64,000 bases of DNA. It comes from Chthonomonas sp. UBA2017 (GTDB lineage Bacteria > Armatimonadota > Fimbriimonadia > Fimbriimonadales > Fimbriimonadaceae). This document shows positions 26,397 to 34,504 of this stretch, piece by piece. Position 1 is the stretch's first letter; each line of letters starts with the position of its first letter. A program made the position numbers and the translations under genes. The notes below the pieces were generated by a model. The model had not been told where the DNA came from. It saw nothing but the letters and a program-made list of their open reading frames with translations, and made no database searches. Location of the stretch: NCBI GenBank assembly GCA_002335425.1, contig DDCB01000019.1, positions 54,118 through 118,117 on the forward strand. Direction: 5' to 3'.

Positions 26397-26796
26397 GGCA
26401 ACAATTGGTCCCTTGGCGATCCGAAATTTAAATTCACCTGGTTTCTGTTTAAAGAGCCCTCTTCCTTTGTTTCGACTCGAGGGATATGGAGAACAAGTTT
26501 AGCAGAATGTCTTTGCTTGAATGTTTCTTGGTACCTGCCTATGGCTGGCAAGACTTCATATTGAGGATCTCAAGAGCGTTTGGACATTAAAGTTAGTTGA
26601 CTCACCTTCAGATTACCCTGAAGTGAACCAACTGTTATCTGAGCATTTGGGCAAGACAGATCCCTTGAAGCCGGGCAATTCTCAGTATTTGGCTCTCAGC
26701 TCTTGGACGTCGTCGGTTGCTGCGGATCAGAATATGTTGAGGGCGTAGGCCGACCGGGATACCGGCGGTGGGTGGTTAGCCCGGGTGAGCGGCGAC
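26397..26796. other. 400-base gap at the right side of the island
   Basis: AT-rich up to about 26740, then abruptly 60% G+C. A plus-strand frame of 75 codons (26521-26748) is open but has no ribosome binding site or recognisable motif; it could be the stub of a lost gene. The promoter of the membrane/GNAT pair should lie just above 26396. No RNA gene is seen. Confidence 0.4.
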
Positions 26797-28500
26797 TCAG
26801 CCCTCCAAAAAATAGAACTGAGTGGGCGCATCCCAGCCCTTCAAGGTCAGCGAGCCAGATCGAAAGGTCTTGCCCGAGCGATTCGCTGCCCCCAGGTATG
26901 GCTCACTCACGACCAGGCAGCTCTGAACGTCCGGTTCTTTGCCGGCCGCCTCAAGCCGCGCCGCCAGGTTCACGGCCTCGCCATAGAGCGTCATTTGCTG
27001 GCGGCCCTCAGAGCCGATGAGCGCGAGCGTCGTCTCGCCCGAGCTCAGCCCAATCCGGACCCCAAGCGCCTTCTCGCCCAAGGCTCGACCCCGGTTCAAA
27101 GCCTCGACTCGGTCGAGAATCTGAAAAGCGGCATTCAGCACCCGATCGTGGAGCTCGTCGCGGTCGTACGTCGCGAATTCCCACTTCGCCGCCAGGCCAT
27201 CCCCCATAAAGTTGAGGACTTCGCCCCCGCTGGCTTCGACACAACCAATGACCTCGGCGAACACGGCATTCAAAACGCGGATGGTCTCGGCGGCCCCGCT
27301 CTGGCGGGTCATCGAAGAGAAGTTCGCTACATCTAAAAACAAGACGGCACACTCAAAGGTCTCCCAAGCTCCTCGGCCCTCTTTGCGATTTGCTTCCAGG
27401 CGGTTCAAAGTGGATTCGCCCACAAGCTGGCCCCATCGAGACCGAACCCAAAGCCGCTCCCGATACTCTTCCCATGCTCGAGCCGCATACACCGCGCTCG
27501 GGGCAAAGAAGGCACCCGTCAGAACGGGCACGAACCAAGGGATCACGGCATTTTGATTGGCGAAGCTCCAATAGGCAAAGCCAGACCAAATCAGCGCCGC
27601 TCCACCGCCGATCACCAAGAAGCGCGTGATCCAAAAGCGGCTCGCCAAAACTGCCCCGAACAAGGCGGACAAGAAAGAGACCAGCGAAGCCGCCCAAGTC
27701 GGCCAGACCCGGAGCTCGTTTCCATCCAGAAGGGTTCGGGCTGCTTCGGCGTGGATCCAAACCCCAGGTACGGACGTGCCGAAAGGCGTCGGGTGCAGAT
27801 CACTGGTGCCGGCGTAGGTTTCGCCCACCAAGACCACCGCCCCGCGAAGCAGTCCGGGTTCAATCCGGCCTTCGAGAACGTCTCGGGCCGAATAGGTCTG
27901 CGGCGGGAGCCCGGAGTAGTTGATCTCGATCGGCCGTGTGTGGGCCTCAGGCTCATCCACAAGCGCCGCCGCCAGACCCGCGAGCGGAGGAACAAAGCTC
28001 TCGTCAACCCGAGGAACTCGCCGGACTACACCCGGGACGATCGAGGTGCGATTGACGGAGGCCAACCGCTCGGGGCGATCCAAAGGGGCGACGACGTCGC
28101 CTGCTCGACCTGTTCCGAGCAGGACCCGTTCGCCAGATTCGATGATCTCCTCGTCCAGCTTTGCGTTTGGTTGCTCGTCGATCCCTTTCGACGACAAGTA
28201 GTTGTCCGGATCGACCGAGACCACAAAGTCCAAGCCGATCTTTTTGACACCGGCCTGGTTCAGAGCCTGGACCAATTCGGCGAGCGGGCCGCCCCACATC
28301 GCCTTGGGGATCTCTCGCCAAGCCGTTTCGGTGGCGTCGTCAATCGCAACGACGACGACTTTGTTCTTGACTGGGAGTGGGCCGCGGAGTTGGAACCGTG
28401 CGTCGATGGACCGAGCTTCGCCTTCTTGCAAGAAAGGAACCCAGGGCAAAAGGCCGCCGACCAAGCCGACGCAAGCCACCACCCAATGGAGCGGCCTCAC
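26797..28500 (-). CDS. CHASE2-domain class III nucleotidyl cyclase
   Basis: A 567-residue membrane receptor. An N-terminal helix (1-24) is followed by an extracytoplasmic CHASE2 sensor (about 30-260: SIDARFQLRG, VVVVAIDDAT, KKIGLDFVVS, GAVVLVGETYAGTSDLHPTP). Three more helices (about 268-345) lead to a cytosolic cyclase domain (about 380-545). Metal ligands Asp390 (FLDVANFSS) and Asp434 (FMGDG) and the catalytic Asn511/Arg515 (VNLAAR) are kept. The two residues that normally read adenine, Lys and Asp, are Asn430 and Gln502. GTG 28500 starts four bases after the CHAT gene's stop, so it is co-translated with the protease. Confidence 0.88.
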   Translation of the reverse strand: MRPLHWVVACVGLVGGLLPWVPFLQEGEARSIDARFQLRGPLPVKNKVVVVAIDDATETAWREIPKAMWGGPLAELVQALNQAGVKKIGLDFVVSVDPDNYLSSKGIDEQPNAKLDEEIIESGERVLLGTGRAGDVVAPLDRPERLASVNRTSIVPGVVRRVPRVDESFVPPLAGLAAALVDEPEAHTRPIEINYSGLPPQTYSARDVLEGRIEPGLLRGAVVLVGETYAGTSDLHPTPFGTSVPGVWIHAEAARTLLDGNELRVWPTWAASLVSFLSALFGAVLASRFWITRFLVIGGGAALIWSGFAYWSFANQNAVIPWFVPVLTGAFFAPSAVYAARAWEEYRERLWVRSRWGQLVGESTLNRLEANRKEGRGAWETFECAVLFLDVANFSSMTRQSGAAETIRVLNAVFAEVIGCVEASGGEVLNFMGDGLAAKWEFATYDRDELHDRVLNAAFQILDRVEALNRGRALGEKALGVRIGLSSGETTLALIGSEGRQQMTLYGEAVNLAARLEAAGKEPDVQSCLVVSEPYLGAANRSGKTFRSGSLTLKGWDAPTQFYFLEG

Positions 28501-28504
28501 TCGA

Positions 28505-31480
28505 TCAGCGATCTCCCATCAGGACGAACGCGGCCCAGTGGCGGGGATGGCGGGTTTTGGGTTGCTTGAGCATCTGCAGTTGGGTTTCGCGAAGCGCGGC
28601 AAGCTTGGCTCCCACCGGAGACCCCGGTTTCCAAGTCGTGTAGAACTGGGTCATCAGCGCCTGGGTCGAATCGTCGGGGACCTTGAAAAGGCTGACCATC
28701 AACGACTGGGCGCCCGCAAACCGGAACGCTCGTTGCAAGCCAAAAACACCCTCCGAGCCGACGCTTTGCCCGCGACCGGTGTCGCACGCGCTCAAGACGA
28801 CGAGCTCAGTCCCACGCAGGTCCATCAGCGAGATCTCCAGCGCCGTGGCCCAGCCGTCGGCGAGCCCAGCCTTGCGAAGCTCGGCGTCGTTGTTGGCCCC
28901 GGCAAAGATCAGGCCCGAGCGAAGCATCGGGTTATCCGCGACCCGCAAGCCGCCGCCGATCATTTCGCTCATCATCATCTCGTTGCGGTCTTTTCGGTCC
29001 ACCGTTGGCGGGAAGAAGAACCCGTGGGTTGCGATATGGAGCACCCTTGGGCGGACCAGATTCAAGAGCCGCTCTTCGGTCGCTTGGGCAGCTTCGACGG
29101 GTTGCACTTGGAGGAGCTTCGCCACGGCATCGCCTTCGGCGGCGGCGCTCGGCAGCGGGTCCCACGTCCCTCGGGCGTTGAAGGAGCGAGTCGTGCCGAT
29201 CTTGTCCGTGGCCTGGGTTCCGGCGGCTTCGACCGCCTGGGCGTCTGCGCCAAAATTCGGAGCGGCAAAGACGGCAATCTCGCCCGGGGTTCCGGTGATC
29301 GGTTTCTCGACTAAGTCGCGGCCCGAGCCGACGACGCTCAAAGCTTTGGTTTCGATCAGGTGCTTGCCGCGACCATCAACCAGCGCCGCGAAGGGAAGCG
29401 CATGGAGCGACGCATCGGGAGCAAGGAGCAGATTCACCGGGAGCCGGCCCAGCGGCTTGATGAGCCGATCATGGAGCTTGCGACCGAGGGTGCGCAGCTC
29501 CTTTTCGGTCTGAGCTTGCACCGCTTCTGGGGCGTTGGGGTCGTTTGCCAGCGCGATCTGGACGTGCCACTCTTCGACCAAAGCATCGGTCTCTTCGGCG
29601 TCGCCGAGCCGCATATACTTCACGTCACCTTGAGAGCGCACGATGAACGCGGCGTAAGCATCGGGGCCAGGCTTTTTGGCTTTGTCGTCCCAGGTGCTGA
29701 CGCGGAGGAACTCAATCAAGGCGGTGTCGGGAGCGAGGTTCTTTTGGATGTCCTCTAGGTTCACTTTTAGGTCCGAGGCCAGGCGCGGATCTTTCTCTTT
29801 GAGCAAGGTGGCGAGCTTGAGCTCGGCGGATTGGCGCTTGGCTCGCCGGTCCAGGAGCTCGTTGTCCCAGGCCTTTTCGTCCATCTCCTTCGGTCGGGGG
29901 TTCGTGGCCCAGTCGGTCTCTTGCTTGGTCGCGATTTGGACGGCGCTGCGAGCTTTGCGGACCTCTTCGTCCCTCTCGGCCGCGAGTTCGCTGATCCTCG
30001 CCCGAGTTTGCATCGTCAACCCGGCGGCGCGGAGAGTGGGGAGGTAGGGGTAGAACGGCGCGGGGTCTTGAAGCCAGCCCGTGCGGGCGAGAGCGTTTCC
30101 TGCCTCCAAGCCAATTGGAGAAAGAATTTGATAACTTCCTTGGCCCTGGACTTTTAGAAGTGTGATGACTGATTCGACATGTCGATCGCTGAGGCTTGTG
30201 TAATCATTCTCGGCCCCGCTCGCAAGCGCACATGTTGCAAGTTTTCTCAAATTGACTGTTACTTCAAGCGAGTTTGGAGCAAACTTCTCACGAATCAAAT
30301 TTGCAGATCTAAATCTTAAAATGGCGAGGCTGATCTGCCCTTGTCCAGCCGCTACCATACCGAGGTTTTCTAGTGCTGTCGCTACGGATAGAGTTCCAGG
30401 TTCGAGCTTTTCGTAGATTGCAAGCGACCTCTCGAACATTCGTTGAGCTTGACCATAATCTTGAGTATCGCATGCAACGGAACCTAAACCGTTCAAACTA
30501 TCGGCTTCGCTAAGCGATCCGGGAGCAAGCGCTGCTGTAATTGCAAGAGATTCCTCATATCGGCTTCGGGCAAGATTGTAATTTTGTAGACGATAAGCTA
30601 CGTTTCCCAAGTTGTTCAGAATGCCAGCTACTTGGAGCGATCCAGGCTCGAGCGCTTCCGAAATGGAAAGTGATTCTTCGAATCTTTTCTGTGCTTGAGC
30701 AAGGTCCCCTCTTGCGGCATCCACTAGTCCAAGGTTATTGAGGCTTAGCGATACGGCGGAAGAGTTAGGAGCAATCAACAATTGCAAGCGAAGTGCTGCC
30801 TCATACATCAATTGGGACGAATTCATATCTCCACGAAGAAAAGCGATGTTCCCTAGCTTGATCTGAGTGTCCGCCAGCTCTAGGGGGTCTGTTGCGAGAT
30901 TCCTTTGAATTGCTGCTACTGCTTCAAATCTCTGCTGCGCCAGGTCCAAATCGTTTTGATCTTGTGCCACAAGACCGAGGTTTTTCAGAACCATTGCTAC
31001 TGCCGCGGACCTTGGCGATAACGCTTCCTCGAATGCCAACGCAGACTCATACCTTGACTGAGCCAACGAGAGGTTGTTGCTCTTGTATGCAATGTTGCCT
31101 AGTCGATTCAAGATGGTCCCAACAGTAGTCGAATTCGGAGCTCTTTGCTTGAATATGGCGAGAGAGCTTTCAAAGCGTTGCTGGGCCAGAGAAAAATTCA
31201 TGTGGGTCTGGGCGATGTCTGCGAGATTGTTCAAGAGTGCGGCGACTTCTAAGGATCCTGGGGTCAGTTTCTCCCGGATCGAGAGCGAGGCTTCATAGCG
31301 CGTTTGCGACAATGTGAGGTCTTTGCGCAACCAACCAACAACGCCAAGATTTTGGAGGAGATTTGCAACTTTGATCGACTCGGGTGCAAGCGCTTCCTCA
31401 ATAGCTAATGCTGCTTCCCATTTTGTCTGGCAGGTTTCAAGATTTCGCTTTAGGAACGCCAAGGAACCGAGCAAGGCCAA
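28505..31480 (-). CDS. TPR-repeat CHAT-domain (caspase-like) protease
   Basis: A 991-residue product. About eleven 41-residue TPR units (pattern AP-x-S-x-x-VA-x-x-L-x-NLG-x-VA, up to residue ~450) are followed by a helical linker and a CHAT peptidase domain (about 650-991). The catalytic dyad is His819 in LHIATHGFFFPP and Cys899 in VLSACDTGRG, then EGVFGLQRAFRFAGAQS and HWAAFVLMGD as in cyanobacterial CHAT proteins. TPR-CHAT proteases cleave partner proteins when the TPR part is engaged. No ATG exists at the 5' end; TTG 31480 is the first listed start. The frame continues upstream, through a single TAG (31502-31504), into the FecR-like gene. Confidence 0.82.
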   Translation of the reverse strand: MALLGSLAFLKRNLETCQTKWEAALAIEEALAPESIKVANLLQNLGVVGWLRKDLTLSQTRYEASLSIREKLTPGSLEVAALLNNLADIAQTHMNFSLAQQRFESSLAIFKQRAPNSTTVGTILNRLGNIAYKSNNLSLAQSRYESALAFEEALSPRSAAVAMVLKNLGLVAQDQNDLDLAQQRFEAVAAIQRNLATDPLELADTQIKLGNIAFLRGDMNSSQLMYEAALRLQLLIAPNSSAVSLSLNNLGLVDAARGDLAQAQKRFEESLSISEALEPGSLQVAGILNNLGNVAYRLQNYNLARSRYEESLAITAALAPGSLSEADSLNGLGSVACDTQDYGQAQRMFERSLAIYEKLEPGTLSVATALENLGMVAAGQGQISLAILRFRSANLIREKFAPNSLEVTVNLRKLATCALASGAENDYTSLSDRHVESVITLLKVQGQGSYQILSPIGLEAGNALARTGWLQDPAPFYPYLPTLRAAGLTMQTRARISELAAERDEEVRKARSAVQIATKQETDWATNPRPKEMDEKAWDNELLDRRAKRQSAELKLATLLKEKDPRLASDLKVNLEDIQKNLAPDTALIEFLRVSTWDDKAKKPGPDAYAAFIVRSQGDVKYMRLGDAEETDALVEEWHVQIALANDPNAPEAVQAQTEKELRTLGRKLHDRLIKPLGRLPVNLLLAPDASLHALPFAALVDGRGKHLIETKALSVVGSGRDLVEKPITGTPGEIAVFAAPNFGADAQAVEAAGTQATDKIGTTRSFNARGTWDPLPSAAAEGDAVAKLLQVQPVEAAQATEERLLNLVRPRVLHIATHGFFFPPTVDRKDRNEMMMSEMIGGGLRVADNPMLRSGLIFAGANNDAELRKAGLADGWATALEISLMDLRGTELVVLSACDTGRGQSVGSEGVFGLQRAFRFAGAQSLMVSLFKVPDDSTQALMTQFYTTWKPGSPVGAKLAALRETQLQMLKQPKTRHPRHWAAFVLMGDR

Positions 31481-31501
31481 GGTATCAGCAATTGAGTCAT
31501 T

Positions 31502-32704
31502 CTAGCGCCAATCGGCAGATTTGAGAAGCGCATAAGCCTCGTCCGCTACCTTCTCAGCCCTCATCGACTCCTCCAGGCTGAGAAGGACATAACCCAGAAA
31601 AGTAAGTTCTTTACCTAACACGGCAGCCCCTTTGTCTTCTGAGCGAAGTTTTCCCACAACTTGCTCTGCGATCGAGAGGGCCTCTTTGAGTTTGCCTTCC
31701 GCCATCAATCGGTCGCGCTCGGCGGCGAGTTTTTCCCAGTCCTCCAGCTCGGCATTGCCGCCCAGGCGTTCGATGGACTCTTTCAGCTCCGGATCGCGAC
31801 CGCCCGCGGCCCAGGCTCGTTCATACTCGGTTCTTGCGGCTCCGGTGAACCCGGCGGCTTCGAGCCACACCCCCAGCCTCCAAAGGGCTTCGGGGTTCTT
31901 CTCCCATTCCGCACCGGCAAAGACCAGTTTCAGAGCCTCGGGCAACTTCGACACCATCCCCGCCGAGGCCCACAGCTCGCCCAGTGCCTCGCCGAGCGCG
32001 ACCGAATCCTCGGCAAGCGCAGCCCGCAGACTCCGCTCACTGCCCTCCAAGGCAGATTTCTCAGGCGCAGGGAGGACCCGAATCCAGGTACTGGCGACCG
32101 AGGGATTGCCCGCGCCGGACTGCACCACTCGAACTTGGAACCACATGCCAGGCTTGAGCGGGCCGCTCGGCAAGGCCATCGACACCGCCGAGCCTGCGTC
32201 TTTTGACCAGGTCTTCTTTCCCGCGCTGTCGAGAAGGTCGACTTGGGCTTTCTTTGCTCCGGCCGCGCGGGTCCAGGTGATCGTCACCGGATTTGCAGCC
32301 ACCGCGCCCAACGGCCCGACCGCGCCCTCGCCGCCCCGAATCCGCCCCGCCATCGTGGGCGGCTTCGCCCCTGGAGCCTGACGTCGCCCCGCTTCGCGAT
32401 GGATCAGCGTCGGTGCCGCTCCTTCGAGCACCTTCAGCGAGCGCTCCTGCACCAGCCACGAGCCCTTTTCGGGCAGGCGGAAAGTTTCGCGGCTGAGATC
32501 GATCCGCAAGGTCGCCGTCGGTTTTTCGACGACGGTGAGCGTGTCGCCGATCCGAACGCGCACATACTTTCCGGCCCACTCCGGGTCTCGGCCCGAACGC
32601 TCCAGACGGACTTTTCCCGAAGTTACGGATAGCATCCCGACCAGCTTTGGCAAAGGTGCCGGCTGGGCGATGAGAATGACACTCAGAATTCCGGATGTGA
32701 ACAT
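31502..32704 (-). CDS. Exported FecR-like protein, ends at an in-frame TAG before the TPR-CHAT frame
   Basis: A 400-residue product with a signal peptide (MFTSGILSVILIAQPAP) and a FecR-like beta domain (GKVRLERSGR, VRIGDTLTVVEKPTATLRI, SLKVLEGAAPTLI). A second beta domain (NPVTITWTRAAGAKKAQV) follows, then helical repeats to the C-terminus (KELTFLGYVLLSLEESMRAE). The final helices are TPR-like, and after the TAG the same frame goes on as NDSIADTLALLGSLAFLKRN. Read through, the whole would be a 1399-residue FecR-TPR-CHAT protein. AGAGG lies before ATG 32704. As annotated it is a truncated or split first half. Confidence 0.75.
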   Translation of the reverse strand: MFTSGILSVILIAQPAPLPKLVGMLSVTSGKVRLERSGRDPEWAGKYVRVRIGDTLTVVEKPTATLRIDLSRETFRLPEKGSWLVQERSLKVLEGAAPTLIHREAGRRQAPGAKPPTMAGRIRGGEGAVGPLGAVAANPVTITWTRAAGAKKAQVDLLDSAGKKTWSKDAGSAVSMALPSGPLKPGMWFQVRVVQSGAGNPSVASTWIRVLPAPEKSALEGSERSLRAALAEDSVALGEALGELWASAGMVSKLPEALKLVFAGAEWEKNPEALWRLGVWLEAAGFTGAARTEYERAWAAGGRDPELKESIERLGGNAELEDWEKLAAERDRLMAEGKLKEALSIAEQVVGKLRSEDKGAAVLGKELTFLGYVLLSLEESMRAEKVADEAYALLKSADWR

Positions 32705-32800
32705 GGTGTACCTCTGCTCGCCATTCTACAAAAAATTGCTAGGCTCAGGGCAAGATGCCTTGAAATTGAGACCTCCGACCCAATCCACCGCGCGGAATGG

Positions 32801-33355
32801 ATGGGTAATCTCGCCCTCGTGAACCTACTGGACCTTCATCCGCCCGAGGGATTCGATCCCGAGATTGCGATTCTCCTGGCTGGGCTTGTGGATAGCCAAC
32901 GAGAATGGCTCGAAAACCTGGGGAAGCCGTCGGCGGAGGCGATGGTCTGGACGGAGCGTCCGGGCGGGCCGAGCATCGGCTCGCAGATTCTGCATATGGC
33001 CGATTGTGAGCTCTTTTGGTTCGAGCAGTTTGTCGGCGGCCAGCCCCCGGATGCCGACCTCGAAACTCGACTGATGACCTATCAAATCAAGGTCGAAAAG
33101 GGCCAATGGCCGGAACCCCCGAAGAAGCCCCTCAAGTGGTATTTGGAGCTCCACGCCGAAGTGGCGACTCGCTCGCGCCAGTGGCTCCAGGGTGTCGCGG
33201 CGACTCACATCATCCAAGGTCGGACCAAGTCCATCACCGCTCGGTGGGTGGTTTCGCATGTGATGCAACACGACTCGTACCACGGCGGCCAAGCTGTCTT
33301 GCTCCACGAGAACTACAAGCGACTCCGAAAGGCCGCCTCGGGTCCTCCGTCCTGA
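32801..33355 (+). CDS. DinB-family protein
   Basis: A 184-residue four-helix-bundle protein of the DinB/YfiT superfamily. Putative metal-binding histidines occur in SQILHMADCELFWFEQF (helix 2) and SHVMQHDSYHGGQAVLL (H-x-x-x-D-x-x-H, helix 4), with a third in LELHAEV. Members are often thiol-dependent transferases or of unknown role. It is divergent from the FecR-TPR-CHAT-cyclase locus, 96 bases away, and followed by the cyclic-nucleotide-binding gene. Confidence 0.82.
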   Translation: MGNLALVNLLDLHPPEGFDPEIAILLAGLVDSQREWLENLGKPSAEAMVWTERPGGPSIGSQILHMADCELFWFEQFVGGQPPDADLETRLMTYQIKVEKGQWPEPPKKPLKWYLELHAEVATRSRQWLQGVAATHIIQGRTKSITARWVVSHVMQHDSYHGGQAVLLHENYKRLRKAASGPPS

Positions 33356-33406
33356 AGCATCCGGCTGGCAAGTGATGTTTCGGCCCGGTGTGCTAGGATT
33401 TTCCGT

Positions 33407-33862
33407 ATGGCGAGCAACTACTATCTTTCAGAAACTTACCTCCTGAAAGGGGCAACCCTGGGAGACATTGATGCGATCGACGTCGTTTGTGAGACCCGAG
33501 ATCTGGCTCCCGATGAGACGCTCGTCAAAGTGGGGGAGGCCTCGCAAGACATCATGATCATCTTGGAAGGGCGCGTCAAAGTCGTCAGCGCTTCGGGACA
33601 AGAGATCGGAGAATTTCGACAAGGCAACCTCATCGGCGAAATCGCTTTTCTGGATAAGAAACCGCGCACAGCGAGCCTGATCGCCACCAACCCTTGCAAG
33701 GTCCTGATCATTCCCGCTGACCGATTACGACAACTCACGCTGGAGCGTCCGGGCTTGGCTGCGGTGCTGTATCGAAACATCGCGATGGCGCTCTGCGACC
33801 GACTCCGGCTTGCGAACGAACAGATCGACACCGCTCATCTGGACGAGACCGCTCCTGCGTAA
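33407..33862 (+). CDS. Stand-alone cyclic-nucleotide-binding (cNMP) domain protein
   Basis: A 151-residue protein that is only a CRP-type cNMP-binding domain. It opens with LAPDETLVKVGEASQDIMII, then LEGRVKVVS, and the phosphate-binding cassette GEIAFLDKKPRTASL with the cyclic-phosphate-binding Glu and Arg intact. There is no HTH, so it would act by protein contact. It stands within 5 kb of the CHASE2 cyclase, whose product it might read (inference). A strong hairpin follows at 33877-33912. Confidence 0.88.
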   Translation: MASNYYLSETYLLKGATLGDIDAIDVVCETRDLAPDETLVKVGEASQDIMIILEGRVKVVSASGQEIGEFRQGNLIGEIAFLDKKPRTASLIATNPCKVLIIPADRLRQLTLERPGLAAVLYRNIAMALCDRLRLANEQIDTAHLDETAPA

Positions 33863-33876
33863 AGGCCCTAGGCGTT

Positions 33877-33912
33877 CTAGCTTCGAGGTCGATTCGTCGA
33901 CCTCGAAGCTAG
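33877..33912. terminator. Perfect hairpin between converging genes
   Basis: A 16-bp perfect stem (CTAGCTTCGAGGTCGA and its complement) closes a TTCG tetraloop. It sits between the stops of the cNMP gene (33862, plus) and the NTF2-like gene (33928, minus), so it could terminate both; no long T tract follows on either strand. Confidence 0.55.
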
Positions 33913-33927
33913 TACTGGCCACCCAGC

Positions 33928-34437
33928 TTAGCGTCCGCCGCTGGGTGGGACGCCTGGATTGAAAGGCTTGCCGTTCATCTTCATGTCGGTGTAAGTCCAG
34001 TTCATCTCGGCGAGAAGCCATTTTCCGTTGACCTTCCGAAACTTGTTGGTGACTTTGCCAACCATCGTCATGGTCTGAGTCTTCCCATCGGGACCCTTTT
34101 GGGTCGCTTCCATCGAATGCTCTTCCTTGGAGGATCCGGTCGAACCGCTTTCTTTGACCTCCAAAATCTTGGTCGAGAGCTTGGTCATCTTCATCATGCT
34201 CATTCCGACTTTCATTTCGTCGACCATTTGCTTGAAGTTCTGGGTCTTTCCCTCTTCGATGTACTTGAAGTCCGAAGTCACCCGGGGTTTGAGGTACTTC
34301 TCAAACCCGGCGACATCGCCTTTGAGCAAGAACTCACGGACCTTTTTATTGGTGGATTCGATTTCGGCCCGGAGCCCAGCTGCCAGAGCGACAGCCGCGA
34401 GCCCCAACGTTGCAACAAGAACAAGATATCTTTTCAT
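33928..34437 (-). CDS. Secreted NTF2/SnoaL-like protein
   Basis: A 169-residue protein. The signal peptide is MKRYLVLVATLGLAAVALAA, and the mature part is an NTF2-like alpha+beta cone: FLLKGDVAGFEKYLKPRVTS, EEGKTQNFKQMVDEMKVGM, and a closing sheet with VTNKFRKVNGKWLLAEMNWT. Such proteins (SnoaL/DUF4440-like) bind small ligands or have no known function. GGAGA lies ten bases before ATG 34437. The frame extends further upstream, but only this start gives a signal peptide. Confidence 0.75.
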   Translation of the reverse strand: MKRYLVLVATLGLAAVALAAGLRAEIESTNKKVREFLLKGDVAGFEKYLKPRVTSDFKYIEEGKTQNFKQMVDEMKVGMSMMKMTKLSTKILEVKESGSTGSSKEEHSMEATQKGPDGKTQTMTMVGKVTNKFRKVNGKWLLAEMNWTYTDMKMNGKPFNPGVPPSGGR

Positions 34438-34504
34438 TTTCAGTTTCTCCAGGCTCCCGCCGGAGCCCCACGACCGCACCATACCCGAGGCGAGCGAATC
34501 CACT

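Larger units (their letters stand above)
24352..26745. mobile_element. AT-rich accessory island behind tRNA-Arg
   Basis: About 2.4 kb between tRNA-Arg and the CHASE2 cyclase gene. It contains an IS3-type remnant (24378-24975), a GNAT-like gene, a membrane gene with a PLD-like domain, and 350 bases of noncoding AT-rich DNA. Base composition drops sharply from about 25000 to 26740 relative to flanking 60% G+C DNA. I looked for a second copy of the tRNA 3' end marking an attR and did not find one, so the island may be a decayed or stepwise insertion. Confidence 0.6.

Noticed and set aside
26521..26748. 75-codon plus-strand frame at the right end of the island
   Set aside because: Reads somewhat like protein but lacks a ribosome binding site and any motif; at most a remnant.
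24352..26800. attR copy of the tRNA-Arg 3' end closing the island
   Set aside because: No repeat of the T-arm/acceptor sequence is visible up to the cyclase gene, so integrase-type insertion is not demonstrated.
27553..28569. 338-codon plus-strand open frame
   Set aside because: Antisense to the CHASE2 cyclase; rich in Arg, Pro and Gly without motifs.
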